From contig JAEYOW010000029.1 in assembly GCA_023411375.1 (NCBI GenBank), positions 1 through 59,078 on the forward strand: a stretch of DNA of 59,078 bases. Reading direction: 5' to 3'. Source of the DNA: Bacillota bacterium (GTDB lineage: Bacteria > Bacillota > Clostridia > Christensenellales > Aristaeellaceae). The position numbers and the translations under genes are program-made. The notes beneath the pieces were generated by a model. The model did no database searches. It had not been told where the DNA came from and saw only the letters and a list, made by a program, of their open reading frames with translations. Below are positions 16,490 to 24,999 of the stretch, one piece after another; position 1 is the first letter of the stretch, and every line of letters starts with the position of its first letter.

Positions 16490-17272
16490 TCAACGCTTTG
16501 CCCCACCGGCCGGCGTATGCCCCACCTGCGCCTTGTAAACGCGGTGGAACGTCCTCAGGCTGGCAAAACCGCAGGCGTTCGCCACATCAATCAGCGGCAT
16601 GCCGCCGTTCTCCAGCAGGCGTTGCGCCATGCGGCACCTCAGGCTGCTGAGATAGCGGGGAAACGAGCAGCCGACGCGCTGGTTAAAGATATGTGAGAAA
16701 CGCCCCGCACTGTACCCAAAATGCGCCGCTACCGTCGCCACGGTGATGGGCTCGGCGGCGTGGTTTTGCAAATAGCTCAGGACGCGCTTGATCAGGTCGT
16801 TCTCCGCGTCGGCGACATTTTCCCGCAGGCCGATTTTCTCAATCAGGAGCGAAAGCAGCGCCTCGCCCAGGCTATTGACAAAGCGTTCGTTCTCCGCGTG
16901 AGCGAGGTCGGACATCATGCGCATGATGCGGCGGCATTCCGCTATGCCGCGCACATCCACAATACCCTGTGTAAAGCTGCGCTGGCCCAGCAGCGAGCGC
17001 AGCGAGGGCGCCGCCGAAAGCGGGATGGTCGCCACGATGATGGAGGAGCTTTCCGGGGTGGAATAGCTGTGTACCACGTAGCTGGAATTGACGATTAAAT
17101 ACCCCTTGGGCACCATGGAAACACGGCCGTCCTGCATGACGCACAATACGCCGCTCTCCACGTATACCAGCTCAATCGTGCTGTGAAAATGCGCGAAATA
17201 CTGGTTGTCCGCCGTTCTCCATGCTGAAACCCGATGCGTCTCGTCGCGGTCCAGCTCGTAAAATTCGTTCAT
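16490..17272 (-). CDS. AraC-family transcriptional regulator
   Basis: This 260-residue regulator has an N-terminal cupin sensor (HFHSTIELVYVESG, GYLIVNSSYVVHSY) and a C-terminal double helix-turn-helix from about residue 160 (TVATVAAHFGYSAGRFSHIF and LIDVANACGFASLRTFHRVY). It is divergent from a sugar isomerase/oxidoreductase pair 121 bases away. It therefore most likely activates that pair in response to a sugar or inositol-like ligand. The ligand cannot be deduced. Confidence 0.9.
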   Translation of the reverse strand: MNEFYELDRDETHRVSAWRTADNQYFAHFHSTIELVYVESGVLCVMQDGRVSMVPKGYLIVNSSYVVHSYSTPESSSIIVATIPLSAAPSLRSLLGQRSFTQGIVDVRGIAECRRIMRMMSDLAHAENERFVNSLGEALLSLLIEKIGLRENVADAENDLIKRVLSYLQNHAAEPITVATVAAHFGYSAGRFSHIFNQRVGCSFPRYLSSLRCRMAQRLLENGGMPLIDVANACGFASLRTFHRVYKAQVGHTPAGGAKR

Positions 17273-17358
17273 CCGTCCCTCCGAAGCCCCGCCGATTGAT
17301 AGCGGATTTTGACACTATTGTATCACGAACTGGCGCGACAGGAAACCCCGCCTCCATC

Positions 17359-17364
17359 TATAAT
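17359..17364 (+). promoter_or_regulatory. -10 box of sugar isomerase operon
   Basis: TATAAT lies about 30 nt upstream of the isomerase start with no good -35 at 16-18 nt. This is what an AraC-activated promoter usually looks like. Confidence 0.5.
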
Positions 17365-17393
17365 GAGCCTATTAACAAGGAGGTGCCTTTCCC

Positions 17394-18215
17394 ATGGAAA
17401 AAAGGCCTGTGGCATATCAGCTTTATTCCGCGCGTGAGGAAGCGCAAAAGGATCTTGACGCGGTGCTTTCCGCCCTTCACACAATGGGGTATGACGGCGT
17501 GGAGTTCGCCGGATTTTACGGCCATACAGCCCCGGAAATCAGCGCGATGCTTAACCGGCACGCGCTCAAGGCCGTATCCAGCCACGTTCCCTTCAAGGAC
17601 ATCGAGGCGGATATGTTCGGCGTGATCGCCTATCATCTGGCGATCGGATGCCGTTACATCGCCATCCCCTACCTGGACGAGCAAACCCGCCCCGGCGCGG
17701 CCGGTTTTGGCAGGGCGCTCGCGGTCGTCCACCGTTTCGCCAGGCTGGTCAAGGAAGCGGGGCTTACGCTTCTGTACCACAACCACGACTTTGAGTTTGT
17801 TTCCCTCAGCGGGCAGTACGCGCTCGACTTTCTTTATGACGCCGTACCCGCGGACCTGCTTCAAACGGAGATCGACGTATGCTGGGTCAAGTACGCAGGC
17901 GAGGACCCCGCCGCCTACATCCGCAAATACGCGGGCCGCTGCCCCGTCGTGCACCTGAAGGACTACGCGGGCCAAAAGGGAGACGCCACGCCCTACGCGC
18001 TTATCGGGCTTGACGAGGATGAAAAAAAAGAAGTATCCGCCTTCGAATTCCGTCCCGTCGGCTACGGCTGTCAGGATGTGGAGAGCATCCTCACGGCGGG
18101 TATCGAAAGCGGCGCGGACTGGTTTGTGGTGGAGCAGGATATGAGCGTTGGCCGTACGCCGCTTAAAGCCGCTGAAATGAGCATCGGCACGCTTCAAAAG
18201 CTAGGCTTGAAATAA
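17394..18215 (+). CDS. Sugar phosphate isomerase/epimerase family protein
   Basis: This 273-residue TIM-barrel protein of the xylose-isomerase-like superfamily begins VAYQLYSAREEAQKDLDAVL. It carries metal-site elements YHNHDFEF, TEIDVCWVKYAG and VVHLKDY, then FVVEQDMS near the C-terminus. Members isomerise or epimerise sugars or inositols using a divalent metal. The next gene is a Gfo/Idh/MocA dehydrogenase, a frequent partner in inositol or keto-sugar catabolism. AAGGAGGTG precedes the start. The exact substrate is unknown. Confidence 0.87.
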   Translation: MEKRPVAYQLYSAREEAQKDLDAVLSALHTMGYDGVEFAGFYGHTAPEISAMLNRHALKAVSSHVPFKDIEADMFGVIAYHLAIGCRYIAIPYLDEQTRPGAAGFGRALAVVHRFARLVKEAGLTLLYHNHDFEFVSLSGQYALDFLYDAVPADLLQTEIDVCWVKYAGEDPAAYIRKYAGRCPVVHLKDYAGQKGDATPYALIGLDEDEKKEVSAFEFRPVGYGCQDVESILTAGIESGADWFVVEQDMSVGRTPLKAAEMSIGTLQKLGLK

Positions 18216-18262
18216 GCAGATTGCCAAAGCATTCAAACCATTGATAAAGCGAGGGTTCGATT

Positions 18263-19420
18263 ATGAGTGACACGGTTCTTTCCAACTTTACCCCCAGCGT
18301 GCGCGACGAGCGCACCTACGACAGGAAGCTTAAGGTCGGCATCGTTGGCACGGGCTGGATTGCCGAGGCGCATGTGGAAAGCTACCTTCATATGCCCGAT
18401 GTGGAAATTGCCGCGCTGTGCGACCTGGTACCCGGCAAGGCGGAGAAATTCGCGAAGCATTACGGCATTGAGGGCGCGCGCTGCTATCCCGGTCATAAAG
18501 CCATGCTTGCCAACGAGAAGCTGGACGCGGTGTCCGTATGCACGTATAACATGACGCACGCGGAGTGCACCATCGACGCGCTGAACGCGGGCGTCAACGT
18601 GCTGCTTGAAAAGCCCATGTGCGTCACCACAGACGAGGCCGTCCAGATCATCCGCGCCGAAAAAAAGAGCGGCAAGCTCCTCTCCATCGGTTTTCAGCCG
18701 CGCATGGACCCCAACATGCAGATGATAAAAAAGATCGTGGATTCAGGCACGCTGGGTGAAATTTATTACATCCAGACGGGCGGCGGCCGCCGCCGCGGCA
18801 TTCCCAACAGCACCTTCATCGAAAAATCCACCGCCGGCATCGGCGCGCTGGGCGACATCGGTTGCTATTCGCTGGATATGGTGCTTAACGCCATCGGCTA
18901 TCCAAAGCCGCTGACAGTGACGGGCTACACCTCCAACTTTTTTGGTACAAACCCGCTGTACCAGTACCCGGACGGCGCGCACACCGCCGAGCAGAATGCC
19001 GCGCGCTTTAACGTGGATGATTTCGCCGCCGCGTTTATCCGGCTGGAGGGCGGCATCGTGCTTGACTTCCGCATTTCCTGGGCCATGCACCTGGATACGC
19101 CGGGCGACACGCTGATCCTTGGCAAAAAGGCGGCGCTGCGCATCCCCTCCACCGAATGCTGGAACGGCAGCGTCGGCGGTGAGATGAAACTCTACACCGA
19201 CGTGGCCGGCGCGCAGACCGAAACGGTCATTCCCATCATTCCCATGGGCGAGCCGGGGCTTTTTGACCGCAAAATCCGATCCTTCCTGGACGCGATTTTG
19301 CATGGCGCGCCCGCGCCCGTCCCGTCCAGCCAGATTCTTTACAATCAGGCCATTATCGACGGCATCTGCAAGTCCGCCGGGGTTGGGCACGAGATCAAGC
19401 TTGAGATTCCCGAGATTTGA
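18263..19420 (+). CDS. Gfo/Idh/MocA-family oxidoreductase
   Basis: This 385-residue NAD(P)-dependent dehydrogenase has a Rossmann motif VGIVGTGWIAEAHVESY (about residues 29-45), the family EKP motif in LLEKPMCVTTDEA, and a C-terminal alpha/beta substrate domain (GALGDIGCYSLDMVLNAIG). Members oxidise sugars or inositols. It follows the isomerase with a 47-base gap and its own RBS, and no transporter is adjacent. A strong bidirectional hairpin ends the unit. Confidence 0.92.
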   Translation: MSDTVLSNFTPSVRDERTYDRKLKVGIVGTGWIAEAHVESYLHMPDVEIAALCDLVPGKAEKFAKHYGIEGARCYPGHKAMLANEKLDAVSVCTYNMTHAECTIDALNAGVNVLLEKPMCVTTDEAVQIIRAEKKSGKLLSIGFQPRMDPNMQMIKKIVDSGTLGEIYYIQTGGGRRRGIPNSTFIEKSTAGIGALGDIGCYSLDMVLNAIGYPKPLTVTGYTSNFFGTNPLYQYPDGAHTAEQNAARFNVDDFAAAFIRLEGGIVLDFRISWAMHLDTPGDTLILGKKAALRIPSTECWNGSVGGEMKLYTDVAGAQTETVIPIIPMGEPGLFDRKIRSFLDAILHGAPAPVPSSQILYNQAIIDGICKSAGVGHEIKLEIPEI

Positions 19421-19432
19421 GGGGCTAAAAGC

Positions 19433-19488
19433 AAAGAAAGGCCCCGGCGGCGCTGCGCTTAAATTGCAGCAATGCCGGGGCTTTCTTT
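19433..19488. terminator. Bidirectional terminator between convergent genes
   Basis: AAAGAAAGGCCCCGGC and GCCGGGGCTTTCTTT pair with one bulged G. A smaller hairpin lies in the loop, and A-rich and T-rich flanks serve both directions. Confidence 0.8.
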
Positions 19489-19490
19489 CA

Positions 19491-20423
19491 TTATGCAGCC
19501 TCTCCCGCCGGCGGCGCTTCGGCTTGCGCCTCAACCTTCCCCGTTCCGCGCTGCGAAACCACCAGTCCCACCAGCGTGAGCGCCGCGCCCGCCAGCGCCA
19601 TGGGCAGAATGGGATCGCCCAGCACAAGCCACGCCGCAATGATCGTTACCACCGGGGAAAGATAGATGTATACGCTCGTTTTCACCGCGCCCAGCCGCCT
19701 GACCGCCACGCTCCACGTTACAAAACACAGCGCGCTGGCGCACAGCCCCAGGTAGAGAAAATTGAGCAGATTCACGGGTTTTAGCAGGCGGGAAAAATCC
19801 AGCGACACCGACATGAACGGCAGCACGGGGATTAAAAACAACAGGCCATATGCAAAAACGCGCCTTGTCACCAGCAGCGTATCATAGCCAAGCGGCTCGA
19901 TTTTTTTGAGAAACACGCTATACGCAGCCCAGCACACAGCCGCCAGCAGGCACAGCAGATCGCCCAGCGGGTTGAGATGAAGCGCCTGGCCGCTGAAGGA
20001 CAAAAGCGCGATGCCCGCGATAGAGGCGGCAAAGCCGAGGTAAAAATTCCGCGTCATCCGTTCACCGCCCCCAAAAAGGCGCATGGCCATGGCGACGAAA
20101 AACGGCGCGGTGGAGATGATTACGCTGCAATTGGCCGAATAGGTGTAGGTCAGCGCAATGTTTTCCAGCAGAAAGTACAGCGATACGCCAAACAACCCCG
20201 CGCCCGCGAAATACCACTCATGCCGGCGGTTTTTCACGCGCAGCCTTTTAGGGCGTGCCACGCCCAGCGCGGCAATACCAAGCGCCATGCGTACGCACAG
20301 AATTTCCACCGGCGAAAAATCCCGAAGCAGCACGGATGTGGAAATAAACGTCGTGCCCCAAACGACAATCGTAAACAGAGCCAGCAAATGGCCGCTGCGC
20401 CGTTCTTTTGCAAACGCGGGCAT
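19491..20423 (-). CDS. EamA/DMT-family transporter
   Basis: This 310-residue protein has ten hydrophobic helices in two EamA repeats. The first starts LLALFTIVVWGTTFISTSVLL and the second LGDLLCLLAAVCWAAYSVFLKK; the end shows YLSPVVTIIAAWLVLGD, the classical drug/metabolite transporter motif. Family members export metabolites or amino acids, and the substrate is not predictable. It stands alone, convergent with the oxidoreductase operon. Confidence 0.9.
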   Translation of the reverse strand: MPAFAKERRSGHLLALFTIVVWGTTFISTSVLLRDFSPVEILCVRMALGIAALGVARPKRLRVKNRRHEWYFAGAGLFGVSLYFLLENIALTYTYSANCSVIISTAPFFVAMAMRLFGGGERMTRNFYLGFAASIAGIALLSFSGQALHLNPLGDLLCLLAAVCWAAYSVFLKKIEPLGYDTLLVTRRVFAYGLLFLIPVLPFMSVSLDFSRLLKPVNLLNFLYLGLCASALCFVTWSVAVRRLGAVKTSVYIYLSPVVTIIAAWLVLGDPILPMALAGAALTLVGLVVSQRGTGKVEAQAEAPPAGEAA

Positions 20424-20510
20424 ATAGGTTCCCTTCCTTCTTTGTCAAGCAGCGCGCTACCGCGCTTGAAAAGGATGATACCACATGCCCGCGCGTTATG
20501 GCAAGACGTC

Positions 20511-21863
20511 CTATTCCCCAAAGGTAAACGTATGATAGTAGCTGCTGTCCCGTATCTTCACGTCCTCCTCGGTATCCGTCGCCGTCATCTCGCCAAAACG
20601 GTGTTCGGTGCCGTACCATACGTAGCCGCCCTGTTTTTCCAGCGTGTATGTCCCCTTGGGCAGGCGTACCGTCGCCTTCTCGCCCGGGCGCACAAAAATA
20701 ACGGCGGCGGCCTCCTGCGTTCCCGGTTTTAGAAATGTCAGGCTGACGGCCATATCCTCAAATTTGTTTTTTACGATCAGCTTGGTTCCCTTGTTCTTTC
20801 CTTCCGCCAAGCCGCTTTCCGGAAACGCTACCGCAGGATAGTCCGGAAGCGCGGCCACCTCCTTAGTCAATTCGTCCAGCGCTGCGCTTTTCAGCAAAAT
20901 CATAGCCAAGCCGTCTTCCGCGCCCAAAAAGTCCACATAGCTCAGGGTCTTGGGCAGCTTGAGCAGATCGACCGTCACGCCGCCCTCCACGCCCTTGTCC
21001 TTTTTGTGGCGGTACGCGATGGCGCGCTTATTCATGCCGTCTTCCAGCATGCCGCCCAGCTCGTCCCGCGTGTATTGCTTTGCGCGTTCATCGTAGCACA
21101 GCGCGGCGTAGAGCTTTACATGCGCGTCGCTCACCAGGGCGTTCATGTCCGCCCTGGTATAGGTAAGGCGAACCGCCTCGGGGCCTCCGCTGACATCCAT
21201 CATTTGCTTTTGAAAGGTGTAAAACGCCGCCTCCGCGAAACCGGCCTGCGCAATGCCCGTGTTTCGTACCAGAAACTGCTGAAACAGCGGGGTTATCACA
21301 TCCAACGATTCCGGCGCTTTCTTGGTCGCCTTGACCGGCATGGGCGTTAGGTAATCGGTTAGCGCAGCCAGCAGCGTTTTATTATTCAGCGCTTTTTTGC
21401 CCTTGGCCGCAGCGCTCTTGACCGCCTTTTCCAATGCTTTTTCCGCATTTGGAGCGTATTTGGCCTCATAGCCGCCTGCGGTATGCGTAATGCTCAGGCT
21501 GATTTTGGCCTTCGTATCGTGCGTCTGAATCGCGTTGGACACAGCCGCAAGATAACCGGCCGGGTCGTCGGCGTATTTGTCCAGCGTCTTGACCTTCGGG
21601 TCTCCGCTGCATAGAAGAAAATTGACCGCAAGCGGTTTGTCCTTCTCCACGTCGAACTGGTTCAACTTCATATCCAGCTTGCCGGCCCCCTGCGCGTAAA
21701 CGAATTTAAGCCACGGATCCTCCGCTTCGGCCGCCTTCCCGGCCATTTCATCCCGCAGAAAATTCCTCACCGTTATCTCGATGGTCGGTCCCGCGGCCAT
21801 GGCTGCGGAACAGGCGGCGCAAAGCAAAACCAGCATACACAGCCATGCGATCAGGCGTTTCAT
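20511..21863 (-). CDS. Secreted protein of unknown function
   Basis: A signal peptide (MKRLIAWLCMLVLLCAACSA...AMA) precedes about 425 residues with no family I recognise. A Cys at the end of the hydrophobic stretch (LCAACSA) could be a lipobox, but the downstream AMA site is at least as good. The mature protein is Lys-rich in residues 140-180 (AKGKKALNNKTLL), then mixed helical, and ends in a beta-rich segment (IFVRPGEKATVRLPKGTYTL) resembling a small beta-sandwich with a YVWYGTEHRFG motif. It has its own promoter with a flanking inverted repeat. No partner gene is adjacent. Confidence 0.7.
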   Translation of the reverse strand: MKRLIAWLCMLVLLCAACSAAMAAGPTIEITVRNFLRDEMAGKAAEAEDPWLKFVYAQGAGKLDMKLNQFDVEKDKPLAVNFLLCSGDPKVKTLDKYADDPAGYLAAVSNAIQTHDTKAKISLSITHTAGGYEAKYAPNAEKALEKAVKSAAAKGKKALNNKTLLAALTDYLTPMPVKATKKAPESLDVITPLFQQFLVRNTGIAQAGFAEAAFYTFQKQMMDVSGGPEAVRLTYTRADMNALVSDAHVKLYAALCYDERAKQYTRDELGGMLEDGMNKRAIAYRHKKDKGVEGGVTVDLLKLPKTLSYVDFLGAEDGLAMILLKSAALDELTKEVAALPDYPAVAFPESGLAEGKNKGTKLIVKNKFEDMAVSLTFLKPGTQEAAAVIFVRPGEKATVRLPKGTYTLEKQGGYVWYGTEHRFGEMTATDTEEDVKIRDSSYYHTFTFGE

Positions 21864-21899
21864 ATGATCAACTCCCCAGATTAGTTTTGTGATAAGCCC

Positions 21900-21948
21900 A
21901 GTATAGCATGGCCTGGTTCAAAATGGCAATCGGACAGCGTTTGAACCA
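21900..21948 (-). promoter_or_regulatory. Promoter with inverted repeat for secreted-protein gene
   Basis: On the minus strand TTGCCA (21929-21924) and TATACT (21905-21900) are 18 nt apart. TGGTTCAAA (21914-21922) and TTTGAACCA (21940-21948) form a 9-bp perfect inverted repeat around the -35 element, a candidate operator. Confidence 0.5.
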
Positions 21949-21987
21949 ACTGGCAAATTGGCTGTAAGCCCTTCGCCCAAATTTAAA

Positions 21988-22031
21988 ATATCCAAACATT
22001 ATTTTAATCGTATTAATAAACGTTCGGAATT
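21988..22031 (+). promoter_or_regulatory. Tandem inverted PurBoxes (PurR operator)
   Basis: ATATCCAAACATT (21988-22000) and, inverted, AACGTTCGGAATT (22019-22031) each differ by one base from the Bacillus-type PurBox AWWWCCGAACWWT. They are in the usual opposed orientation with an 18-nt gap, just upstream of the -35 of the purine operon. In Bacillus, PurR binds such pairs and represses when PRPP is low. The purR gene is not in the window. Confidence 0.75.
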
Positions 22032-22035
22032 TTTA

Positions 22036-22064
22036 TTGACAGGCGGATAAAATTGCGGTACAAT
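22036..22064 (+). promoter_or_regulatory. Promoter of the purine operon
   Basis: TTGACA (22036-22041), a 17-nt spacer and TACAAT (22059-22064). It is placed immediately after the second PurBox and about 190 nt upstream of purE. Confidence 0.85.
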
Positions 22065-22095
22065 TCACCTATCGTTTTGGAAAGGAAGTGCGGGC

Positions 22096-22257
22096 ATGCG
22101 GTTCACCCTTGGCATCCGGATTTTCCAACGCACGGCGCCCGCCGCTCTTCCGCACGGCTCTTATACGAATAGCAAACGCACAGTCTGCCGACCCTATGCA
22201 GCAGGCTGTTCCTTTTGCCAAACTTTCCTCACCAGCATGAAGGGGGCATTCATATGA
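22096..22257 (+). CDS. Possible leader peptide ORF coupled to purE
   Basis: An uninterrupted 53-codon frame starts ATG at 22096 behind AAAGGAAG and ends in TGA that overlaps the purE ATG (ATGA). Its product begins MRFTLGIRIFQRTAP and ends TFLTSMKGAFI; it is basic and Cys-containing with no family resemblance. It fills almost the whole leader between the promoter and purE. It could be a true small protein, a translational coupler or a chance frame. Confidence 0.35.
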   Translation: MRFTLGIRIFQRTAPAALPHGSYTNSKRTVCRPYAAGCSFCQTFLTSMKGAFI

Positions 22258-22736
22258 AAAAGGTAGCGGTCATCATGGGTTCGGACAGTGATCTGCCCGT
22301 TTTGGAGGGCTGTTTCAGGACGCTTAAAAACCTGAACATTCCATATGAGGCACATGTTTATTCGGCGCACCGCACGCCCGCCGAGGCGGCCGCGTTCTCC
22401 CGCTCCGCCCGTGAAAACGGCTTTGGCGTGATCATTGCCGCGGCCGGCAAGGCGGCGCATCTGGCAGGCGCGCTTGCCGCGCAGACGGTTCTGCCCGTCA
22501 TCGGCATACCGGTAAGCGCCAGCCAGCTGGACGGGCTGGACGCGCTGCTTTCCACCGTGCAGATGCCCGGCGGCATCCCAGTGGCGACCGTCGCCATCAA
22601 CGGCGCCGAAAACGCCGCGCTGCTCGCCGCGCAAATACTTTCCCTGTCGGACGACGGGCTGGCCGGCAAACTTCTGAATCAGCGCGAGAAGCAGCATCAG
22701 GCGGTGCTTGCCAAGGACGCGGCGCTCAGCGTGTAA
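22254..22736 (+). CDS. purE: N5-CAIR mutase / AIR carboxylase catalytic subunit PurE
   Basis: This 160-residue PurE has the canonical GSDSDLPVLEGC nucleotide loop, YSAHRTPAEAAAF and GKAAHLAGALAAQTV, then LLSTVQMPGGIPVATVAING. It makes 4-carboxy-5-aminoimidazole ribotide, step six of de novo purine synthesis. These motifs resemble class I PurE, which normally works with PurK, yet no purK is present in this operon. The start is set by AAGGGGG 7 bases upstream of the ATG at 22254. It is the first enzyme gene of the operon. Confidence 0.96.
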   Translation: MKKVAVIMGSDSDLPVLEGCFRTLKNLNIPYEAHVYSAHRTPAEAAAFSRSARENGFGVIIAAAGKAAHLAGALAAQTVLPVIGIPVSASQLDGLDALLSTVQMPGGIPVATVAINGAENAALLAAQILSLSDDGLAGKLLNQREKQHQAVLAKDAALSV

Positions 22737-22792
22737 TCGGCCCAAAACCGGCAACCATACAAACGACAAGCAAAACAGGGAGGAAATCATTT

Positions 22793-23503
22793 ATGAAAAA
22801 GCTGGAGCAGCTCTACGAAGGCAAGGCCAAAAAAGTATACGCGACCGACGACCCCAACCTGGTACTGGTGGATTACAAGGATGACGCCACCGCCTTTAAC
22901 GGCCTTAAAAAAGGCAGCATTGAGGGCAAGGGCGCGATCAACAACCGCGTGACAAACCATTTGATGAAACTGCTTGAAAAGCACGGAGTGCCCACCCATT
23001 TCGTCGAGGAGTTAAGCGAACGTGAAACCATCGTCAGGAAGGTCTCCATCGTTCCCCTGGAGGTGATCGTCCGCAATATCGCCGCTGGTAGCCTCTCCAA
23101 GCGCCTTGGACTGCCCGAGGGCACCAAGATGGCCAAAACCGTTCTGGAGTTCTGCTATAAGGACGATGAGCTGGGCGATCCCATGGTCAACAATTACCAT
23201 ATCGCCGCCATGGGCTGGGCGACCGAAGCGGAGCTGAACCTCATCTGCGAATACAGCCTGAAGGTCAACGCCGTGCTGACCGCATACCTTAAGGATTTAA
23301 ACATTGAGCTGATTGATTTCAAGCTTGAGTTTGGCAAAACGGCGGACGGCACAATCATCCTCGCGGATGAAATCAGCCCAGATACCTGCCGTTTCTGGGA
23401 CAGCGTGACCCACGAGAAGCTGGACAAGGACCGCTTCCGCCGCGACCTGGGCGGCGTGGAGGACGCTTACCACGAGATTATGAAGCGGCTGATGGGCGAG
23501 TAA
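22793..23503 (+). CDS. purC: SAICAR synthetase PurC
   Basis: This 236-residue PurC condenses CAIR with aspartate using ATP. Visible family motifs are LYEGKAKKVYATDDP at the N-terminus, TAFNGLKKGSIEGKGAINN, VPLEVIVRNIAAGS, ELIDFKLEFGK and DEISPDTCRFWD. Length matches bacterial PurC. The gene follows purE by 56 bases with AGGGAGG upstream and precedes purF. Confidence 0.97.
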   Translation: MKKLEQLYEGKAKKVYATDDPNLVLVDYKDDATAFNGLKKGSIEGKGAINNRVTNHLMKLLEKHGVPTHFVEELSERETIVRKVSIVPLEVIVRNIAAGSLSKRLGLPEGTKMAKTVLEFCYKDDELGDPMVNNYHIAAMGWATEAELNLICEYSLKVNAVLTAYLKDLNIELIDFKLEFGKTADGTIILADEISPDTCRFWDSVTHEKLDKDRFRRDLGGVEDAYHEIMKRLMGE

Positions 23504-23562
23504 ACGGGTTTATTTCCCTTTCCCCCGCATACCGATCAAACCACGGAGAGGATTAACTTACC

Positions 23563-24999
23563 ATGCTTACGAAACTCCATGAGGAATGCGGCGTATTCGG
23601 CATTTATCTGCGGGACGGCCAGACGGGCGTGGTGCCCGCCGCCTATCACGCGCTGTACGCCCTCCAACACCGCGGACAGGAAAGCTGCGGCATCGCCGTC
23701 AATACCGACGGCGTGATCGCGTGCCATAAGGATGTGGGTCTCGTCAACGAGGTTTTTACCCGCGACGTGCTGGAAAAACTAAGCGAGGGCAGCATGGCCG
23801 TCGGCCATTGCCGCTACGCAACTACCGGCACCCAGAGCCGGGGCAACGCTCAGCCCATGCTGGTTAACCACCAGAAGGGCTCCATGGCGGTATGCCATAA
23901 CGGCAACCTTGTTAACGCCCATGAGCTTCGCGGGCAGCTTGAATCCAAGGGCGCAATTTTTCACACCACCAGCGACACCGAGGTGATCGCCTACATTGTC
24001 ACGCAGGAACGGCTGGAGGCTTCTAGCATCGAGGATGCGGTGCTTAAGACGATGGAGCGCATCGAGGGTGCGTATTCGCTGGTGCTGATGAGCCCGCAGA
24101 AGTTGATCGCCGCGCGCGACCCGCACGGTTTCCGCCCGCTTTGCATGGGTGAAACGGAGAGCGGCGTGGTATTTGCCAGCGAAAGCTGCGCGCTTGACGC
24201 CATCGGCGCGACCTTTGTGCGCGATGTGGAGCCGGGCGAGGTAATCGTGGTTTCCAGCGAGGGCGTTAAAAGCCTCCGCTGCCCGCACAGGTGCGACACC
24301 TCCATGTGTGTGTTTGAGTTCATATACTTTGCCCGGCCCGACAGCGTCATGGACGGAAGCTCCGTGCACGTGGCGCGCCTGCGCGCGGGCTCGTTCCTCG
24401 CGCTGGAGCACCCGGTTCAGGCGGACGTGGTCATCGGCGTACCGGACAGCGGCATCGACGCGGCCATCGGCTACTCGCGCCAGAGCGGCATTCCCTACGG
24501 CATCGGATTTATTAAAAACAAATACATCGGCCGTACCTTTATTCAACCCAGCCAGCAGCAGCGGCAAAACAGCGTGCGCATCAAATTAAACGCCGTCAGT
24601 TCCACCGTCAAGGACAAGCGCGTCGTGCTGATCGACGACTCCATCGTGCGCGGCACCACCAGCGCGCGCATTGTAAGCCTTCTGCGCGAAGCCGGGGCCA
24701 AAGAGGTTCATATGCGCCTTTCTTCCCCGCCCTTCAAGCATCCGTGCTACTTCGGCACCGATATCGACTCCACCGATAACCTGATCGCCGCGCACCACAG
24801 CGTGGAGGAAATTTGCAAAATCATCGGCGTGGACAGCCTGGGCTTCCTGAATGTGGACTATCTGCCCAAGCTGGCGGATCACTCCAGCTGCGGCTTCTGC
24901 AACGGCTGCTTTACGGGCAAGTATCCCGTCGACCCGCCCAGCCACACCAAAAAGCTTAAATTCGAACGCAAACTTTCGGAAAAGGACGGTTCTGACTGA
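23563..24999 (+). CDS. purF: Amidophosphoribosyltransferase PurF
   Basis: This 478-residue enzyme catalyses the committed step of purine synthesis, PRPP plus glutamine to phosphoribosylamine. It begins with a short propeptide (MLTKLHEE); Cys9 of ECGVFGIY becomes the Ntn glutaminase nucleophile. The PRPP motif VVLIDDSIVRGTT is at about residues 354-366. Cysteines in HRCDTSM and CGFCNGCF match the [4Fe-4S] ligands of the oxygen-sensitive Bacillus-type enzyme. It ends one base into the purM start (TGATG). Confidence 0.97.
   Translation: MLTKLHEECGVFGIYLRDGQTGVVPAAYHALYALQHRGQESCGIAVNTDGVIACHKDVGLVNEVFTRDVLEKLSEGSMAVGHCRYATTGTQSRGNAQPMLVNHQKGSMAVCHNGNLVNAHELRGQLESKGAIFHTTSDTEVIAYIVTQERLEASSIEDAVLKTMERIEGAYSLVLMSPQKLIAARDPHGFRPLCMGETESGVVFASESCALDAIGATFVRDVEPGEVIVVSSEGVKSLRCPHRCDTSMCVFEFIYFARPDSVMDGSSVHVARLRAGSFLALEHPVQADVVIGVPDSGIDAAIGYSRQSGIPYGIGFIKNKYIGRTFIQPSQQQRQNSVRIKLNAVSSTVKDKRVVLIDDSIVRGTTSARIVSLLREAGAKEVHMRLSSPPFKHPCYFGTDIDSTDNLIAAHHSVEEICKIIGVDSLGFLNVDYLPKLADHSSCGFCNGCFTGKYPVDPPSHTKKLKFERKLSEKDGSD

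Noticed and set aside
22065..22253. Purine riboswitch in the purE leader
   Set aside because: The conserved TATA-N-GG and TTTCTAC-type core of the purine aptamer is absent; PurBoxes explain regulation better.
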